A stretch of DNA of 8,967 nt, from contig CALZHX010000008.1 in the NCBI GenBank assembly GCA_945787435.1, positions 1 to 8,967 on the forward strand. Direction: 5' to 3'. The notes beneath the pieces were generated by a model. The model was not told the DNA's origin and made no database searches. It worked only from the letters and a program-made list of their open reading frames with translations. Origin of the DNA: an uncultured Woeseiaceae bacterium (GTDB lineage: Bacteria > Pseudomonadota > Gammaproteobacteria > Steroidobacterales > Woeseiaceae). Position numbers and translations under genes: made by a program. Shown here piece by piece: positions 6,176 through 8,967 of the stretch. How positions within the stretch are numbered: position 1 is the first letter of the stretch; every line of letters begins with the position of its first letter.

Positions 6176-7902
6176 CACCAGCCTCCTCCTCCGCCGCCAC
6201 CCCCGCCGCCACCGGAGAAACCACCACCGCCGCCACCGGACGAAGAGCCCGGCGGCGTGACGGAATGTGAGACAGCCGTATTGAGGCTGCTGGAGAGGCT
6301 AGTCGTTGCGCCGCTCAGATCCATATTGCTCCACGTGCCGTTGTACCACGTGGGGTGGTAAGGCTTGCCGTCAGGCTGGCGCGCTGCCGACAGAATGTCG
6401 GTAAATTTTTCCGCCCATCTCTGATCAACCCCCAACGCCAACGCATACGGCAGATATTTCTCGAACAGCTGAGGTGTCTTCTCGGGCGGATTGCGGAGCT
6501 CCATTTCATGCTTCTCGGCGATCTCGAGGTAGTCCTTGAAGCCAAGAATCTCATCGAGCAATTTGCGGCCACGCAGCGTTGGGCGCTTCATTATGACGGC
6601 GAATACAACTGTTGTGACTGCCATCAGGATGATCACACCGATGGAGAATGGACTCGGACCGGACGCTAACGAAATAACCGCTGTCACAACGAATAGCACA
6701 ACAGCAGGTATGTTAAGCAGGCCGTTATACTTGAAGTAGTGCTGTTTGTAGTCCTTCGCCAGTGATCGCTTGTGCGCGCTTTTGGCATCGCCGAGCTTTT
6801 CGTGGTTTTTCTGCTCCAGCTTGATCGACTTTCGCCCTTTAAAGAGGCTGTCGTAGAGCTCCTGCTCGCCGGCCGCCATTGGCGGCGCATTCTTGCCCGG
6901 ATCGGTCTCTTGCAAGAAGTAATGGTCGTCTTCCTTGCCGATGCCCAGGAAGCCGTCGGAACCTTCTTCGACGTCGATGCGCAGATAACCTTTCACGCCG
7001 AGATTGACGATGGCGGCGGTCATGATTTTGTCGTCGTAATACATCTGGCGGACATAGCGCAGCGATGCCGGTGAGAAACCCTGTGGTGGCTCGTAGCGCG
7101 TCACCAGCACGCCCTCCTCCGGGTCCTTGCCAAAGTGCATCCAGACAGGGATGTAGTACGCGAGCAGCAATACAAATCCGAGCAGTGCGATCAGCAGGTT
7201 CGCATTGTCCTTGAGCAGCCAACCCAGTTTCTGCAACTCTGTTGGCGCAACGACATGGCCCTTTGGCCAGGTCACTACGACAGTGAGTCCGTTCAGCGGA
7301 TGCAGCATCTTGGTCGTATCGAAGTCAACCCGACCTGAACCGTCTATTCGTGATGTGTAGTCACGATTGACGTAACCGAATGCCCCGGTGTAAGCCTCGG
7401 CAGTAAGATCGTTGGCAGACACATCAAAGCCGAAAGCGACGGTTGCACCTGCATTGTCAATCGGAAACTCCCAGTTCACACCGGTTACGTTCCAGTACAG
7501 CTCATCATGATTCTCGAAGAACCCGAGCATGCGGCTGGCACGATAGCGGAATGTGTAGGTGTGCTCGCCAGTATTGATGTAGCGGTTCGAGCTACCGAAG
7601 TAGACGCGCACACCGTCGCGTATTCCCTGGGAATGAAAGTCTTCGACAGCATTATTGCGCAGGACTGACAGGACTTCGAAACCGACTACGTAGTCGTTGC
7701 CCCGCTCATCTCGATACTCGGTTGGAAAGTCACGATAGATGCCGCGGCGAATGCGATTACCCTCTGCACGCACGCGAATGGTCTCAGTTACATCGATCCA
7801 GCCATCCTTCATGATCAGGATGTCGCTGTGAAACTCGAGAATGCGTTCATCCGCATGCGCGGCAAATGACAGTAAGAACAAGAACGCAGCGAGTTTCTTC
7901 AT
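6175..7902 (-). CDS. DUF2207 membrane protein with signal peptide and glycine-rich tail
   Basis: This 575-residue protein has the layout of the DUF2207 family. A signal peptide covers residues 1-17, with cleavage probably after AHA. A beta-rich extracytoplasmic domain runs from about 18 to 225, including the conserved RRGIYRDFP at 52-60 and ELYWNVTG at 134-141. A transmembrane helix lies at about 233-251, then a cytoplasmic region containing RYEPPQGFSPA at 269-279. Two more helices sit at about 396-413 and 419-437, and the end is Ser/Gly-rich (about 553-575) with terminal GGGW. The function of DUF2207 is not established. Genes of this family are often next to lemA, as here. The start codon overlaps the lemA stop in an ATGA arrangement and the stop overlaps the next start as TGATG, so translation of the three genes is likely coupled. 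Confidence 0.9.
   Translation of the reverse strand: MKKLAAFLFLLSFAAHADERILEFHSDILIMKDGWIDVTETIRVRAEGNRIRRGIYRDFPTEYRDERGNDYVVGFEVLSVLRNNAVEDFHSQGIRDGVRVYFGSSNRYINTGEHTYTFRYRASRMLGFFENHDELYWNVTGVNWEFPIDNAGATVAFGFDVSANDLTAEAYTGAFGYVNRDYTSRIDGSGRVDFDTTKMLHPLNGLTVVVTWPKGHVVAPTELQKLGWLLKDNANLLIALLGFVLLLAYYIPVWMHFGKDPEEGVLVTRYEPPQGFSPASLRYVRQMYYDDKIMTAAIVNLGVKGYLRIDVEEGSDGFLGIGKEDDHYFLQETDPGKNAPPMAAGEQELYDSLFKGRKSIKLEQKNHEKLGDAKSAHKRSLAKDYKQHYFKYNGLLNIPAVVLFVVTAVISLASGPSPFSIGVIILMAVTTVVFAVIMKRPTLRGRKLLDEILGFKDYLEIAEKHEMELRNPPEKTPQLFEKYLPYALALGVDQRWAEKFTDILSAARQPDGKPYHPTWYNGTWSNMDLSGATTSLSSSLNTAVSHSVTPPGSSSGGGGGGFSGGGGGGGGGGGW
6178..6240. repeat. GC-rich low-complexity tract encoding the glycine tail, with a 14-bp direct repeat
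   Basis: The tract consists of GGN codons on the minus strand. The 14-mer CCGCCGCCACCGGA (plus strand) occurs at 6203-6216 and again at 6227-6240, 24 bp apart. Such tracts can change length by slippage. The reading frame here is intact and ends with Trp and TGA. Confidence 0.6.
6182..6189 (-). promoter_or_regulatory. Ribosome binding site of the amidohydrolase gene, encoded in the polyglycine tail of DUF2207
   Basis: The minus strand reads GGAGGAGG, 6 nt before the ATG at 6175. The same bases are the last glycine codons of the upstream gene. The site selects the ATG at 6173-6175 over the GTG at 6178. Confidence 0.75.
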
Positions 7903-8456
7903 TCAACAGGCCCGAGATTGACGAGCGGCACGCTGGCCGCGTCGTCCGATGACTTCTGAAAGAAACTCCGGGCGTCGAAATTAAAAATGCCTGCTACGAT
8001 ATTGCTTGGCACGGTTTCGGTCATGGTGTTGTAGTCGCGTACCGAACCGTTGTAGTAGCGTCGAGCAAACTGCAAATAGTTCTCGGTTTCCACGAGTTCG
8101 TTCTGCAGTTTCAGGAAATTCTCATTCGCCTTCAGATCGGGATAGCTCTCGGCCAGTGCAATCAACTTTTGTACGCCCGTACTGAGTTGTTCTTCTGCCT
8201 TACCCCGGGCATCCAGGTCAGTGACCCGCATCGCCTCCGAGCGCAGCTCGGTGACCGCCTCCAATGTTGCACGCTCGTATTTGGCGTAGGCATCGACAGA
8301 CGAGACCAGCCGTGGAATCAGGTCGTGGCGACGTTGCAGCTGCACGTCGACATCGCTCCAGGCCGTATCAACACGATTACGACTGCGAACCAGCCGGTTG
8401 TAGAGAACGACCAGCGCGCCAACCAACGCCACCAAGATTACGATCATCAGATACAT
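7899..8456 (-). CDS. lemA: LemA family membrane protein
   Basis: The protein has 185 residues from the ATG at 8454-8456. An in-frame GTG at 8475-8477 would add seven residues (MVVALRP), but LemA proteins normally begin almost directly with the membrane anchor, so the ATG is preferred; neither has a strong ribosome site. One transmembrane helix lies at about residues 2-19 with a short periplasmic start. The family core follows: YNRLVRSRNRVD, then WSDVDVQLQRRHDLIPRLV (about 33-51), a helical bundle, ARRYYNGSVRDYN at 131-143, and VPSNIVAGIFNF at 149-160. LemA proteins are coiled, largely alpha-helical membrane-anchored proteins whose biochemical role is not settled. The gene is first of the four-gene set. 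Its stop overlaps the DUF2207 start by 4 bp, consistent with the frequent lemA-DUF2207 association. Confidence 0.93.
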   Translation of the reverse strand: MYLMIVILVALVGALVVLYNRLVRSRNRVDTAWSDVDVQLQRRHDLIPRLVSSVDAYAKYERATLEAVTELRSEAMRVTDLDARGKAEEQLSTGVQKLIALAESYPDLKANENFLKLQNELVETENYLQFARRYYNGSVRDYNTMTETVPSNIVAGIFNFDARSFFQKSSDDAASVPLVNLGPVE

Positions 8457-8480
8457 GGGCCGTAATGCTACCACCACAGA

Positions 8481-8515
8481 CTCAATGACGGCCCGCGGGC
8501 GGGGTGTTTATTGAG
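8481..8515. promoter_or_regulatory. Inverted repeat (CTCAAT / ATTGAG) enclosing a GC palindrome upstream of lemA
   Basis: CTCAAT at 8481-8486 is the exact inverse complement of ATTGAG at 8510-8515. Between them lies the 10-bp palindrome GCCCGCGGGC (8491-8500). It sits 25 bp ahead of the lemA ATG, in the 5' leader or promoter region. It could be an operator or an RNA structure. No convincing -35/-10 pair was found in the 8457-8586 gap, so its relation to transcription is unknown. Confidence 0.3.
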
Positions 8516-8557
8516 GGAAGTAAAGCGCAGCTCCAGCGAGCCATGACCGAGATAAAT

Positions 8558-8573
8558 GCCCCGTTCGCGGGGC
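8558..8573 (-). terminator. GC-rich hairpin after the DUF3570 gene, possible terminator
   Basis: A perfect 6-bp stem, GCCCCG / CGGGGC, encloses a 4-nt loop. It lies 13 bp beyond the DUF3570 stop codon in the direction of transcription. Read on the minus strand it is followed by ATTTATC, which has only three consecutive T, so intrinsic termination would be weak. On the plus strand the loop reads TTCG closed by G-C rather than the extra-stable C(UUCG)G. Confidence 0.4.
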
Positions 8574-8586
8574 CGGTGTGCGGCCT

Positions 8587-8967
8587 CTAGTACCAGAACG
8601 AGACAAATATCTGGATGATGTCCGACTCGAGCTGGTACAGCGGCTCCATGCCGAGTGGCTGACCTGCACTAATATCGGAGAAGTCGTCGTAGTCGATCGA
8701 TAGAAAATTGTAGGAAAAATTGACGGTGCCACGCTTGATAAAACGCCAGCCTTCCGGGTCGCCGATGAATTCGAAACTGGCGCCTACGCCAAAAGTCTGG
8801 CTCGTTAGCGGGCTGAGCTCCTTATCCCGGCCACGGAAATTCGTCGCCTGGGAACGCTCAAAGAGGTCTGAATAGAAATGTGCGCCTGTCTGGTCGTGGT
8901 AACGGTACTTCGCATGCACTATGAAGGGCCCTATCGGGTGCGTATACCTGATTGAGCCTGTGTGCGA
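8587..8967 (-). CDS. C-terminal part of a DUF3570 protein (5' end beyond window)
   Basis: The frame is open from the right edge to a TAG at 8587-8589, giving 126 residues. Recognisable family features are YRYHDQTGAHFYSDLF, a FRGRDKELS segment, and an ending of alternating polar and hydrophobic residues that finishes IIQIFVSFWY. Repeated 'YRY', 'YDDF' and amphipathic strands with a terminal aromatic are typical of outer-membrane beta-barrels, and DUF3570 proteins are predicted to be such barrels. Their function is unknown. In other genomes DUF3570 genes are often found with genes for DUF4266, a thioredoxin-like protein and an ApbE-type flavin transferase; those would lie right of this window if present, which cannot be seen here. 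The gene is in the same direction as lemA but separated by 130 bp with a hairpin, so it is probably a different transcription unit. Confidence 0.8.
   Translation of the reverse strand, partial: SHTGSIRYTHPIGPFIVHAKYRYHDQTGAHFYSDLFERSQATNFRGRDKELSPLTSQTFGVGASFEFIGDPEGWRFIKRGTVNFSYNFLSIDYDDFSDISAGQPLGMEPLYQLESDIIQIFVSFWY

Noticed and set aside
5996..6361. Plus-strand frame with a polyproline run
   Set aside because: The proline run is only the complement of the DUF2207 glycine tail; both flanks are antisense to real genes.

Overview
The window is ordinary, densely packed bacterial chromosome. It is GC-rich, has no mobile element, CRISPR array, tRNA or rRNA, and its longest non-coding stretch is about 130 bp. 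The gene content (RsgA-type GTPase, TldD/TldE, LemA plus DUF2207, rhomboid, DUF3570), strong AGGAGG-type ribosome sites, Tat and lipoprotein signals and acidic proteins suggest a Gram-negative proteobacterium. A marine or environmental gammaproteobacterium is most likely, but this is inference and cannot be fixed from the sequence alone.

Layout, left to right. (1) Positions 1-140, minus strand: the first 46 codons of a protein resembling the N-terminus of the ribosome-assembly GTPase RsgA. (2) Positions 141-190: a 50-bp divergent intergenic region with a perfect TATAAT and a 10-bp palindrome. (3) Positions 191-925, plus strand: a complete classical SDR oxidoreductase, the only plus-strand gene. 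(4) Positions 929-3776, minus strand: a two-gene tldD-tldE operon whose reading frames overlap by 11 bp and whose 3' end meets the SDR gene after 3 bp. (5) Positions 3845-8456, minus strand: a tightly coupled four-gene set transcribed lemA, DUF2207 gene, lipoprotein amidohydrolase, rhomboid protease, with junctions of -4, -1 and +3 bp. (6) Positions 8587-8967, minus strand: the C-terminal 126 residues of a DUF3570 protein, followed by a GC-rich hairpin.

How the genes work together. Nearly everything between 929 and 8477 concerns the membrane or envelope. The TldD subunit carries a twin-arginine signal while its TldE partner has no signal, so the peptidase pair may be assembled in the cytoplasm and exported as a complex. 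The four-gene set encodes a membrane-anchored LemA protein, a secreted and membrane-spanning DUF2207 protein with a glycine-rich tail, a lipobox-bearing metal-dependent hydrolase and an intramembrane serine protease. All of its products are predicted to be membrane-bound or exported.

I found no clearly new defence, mobile or biosynthetic system. The most interesting points are the apparently exported TldD/E pair, the compact membrane-protein operon, and a ribosome-binding site written inside the codons of a polyglycine tail.
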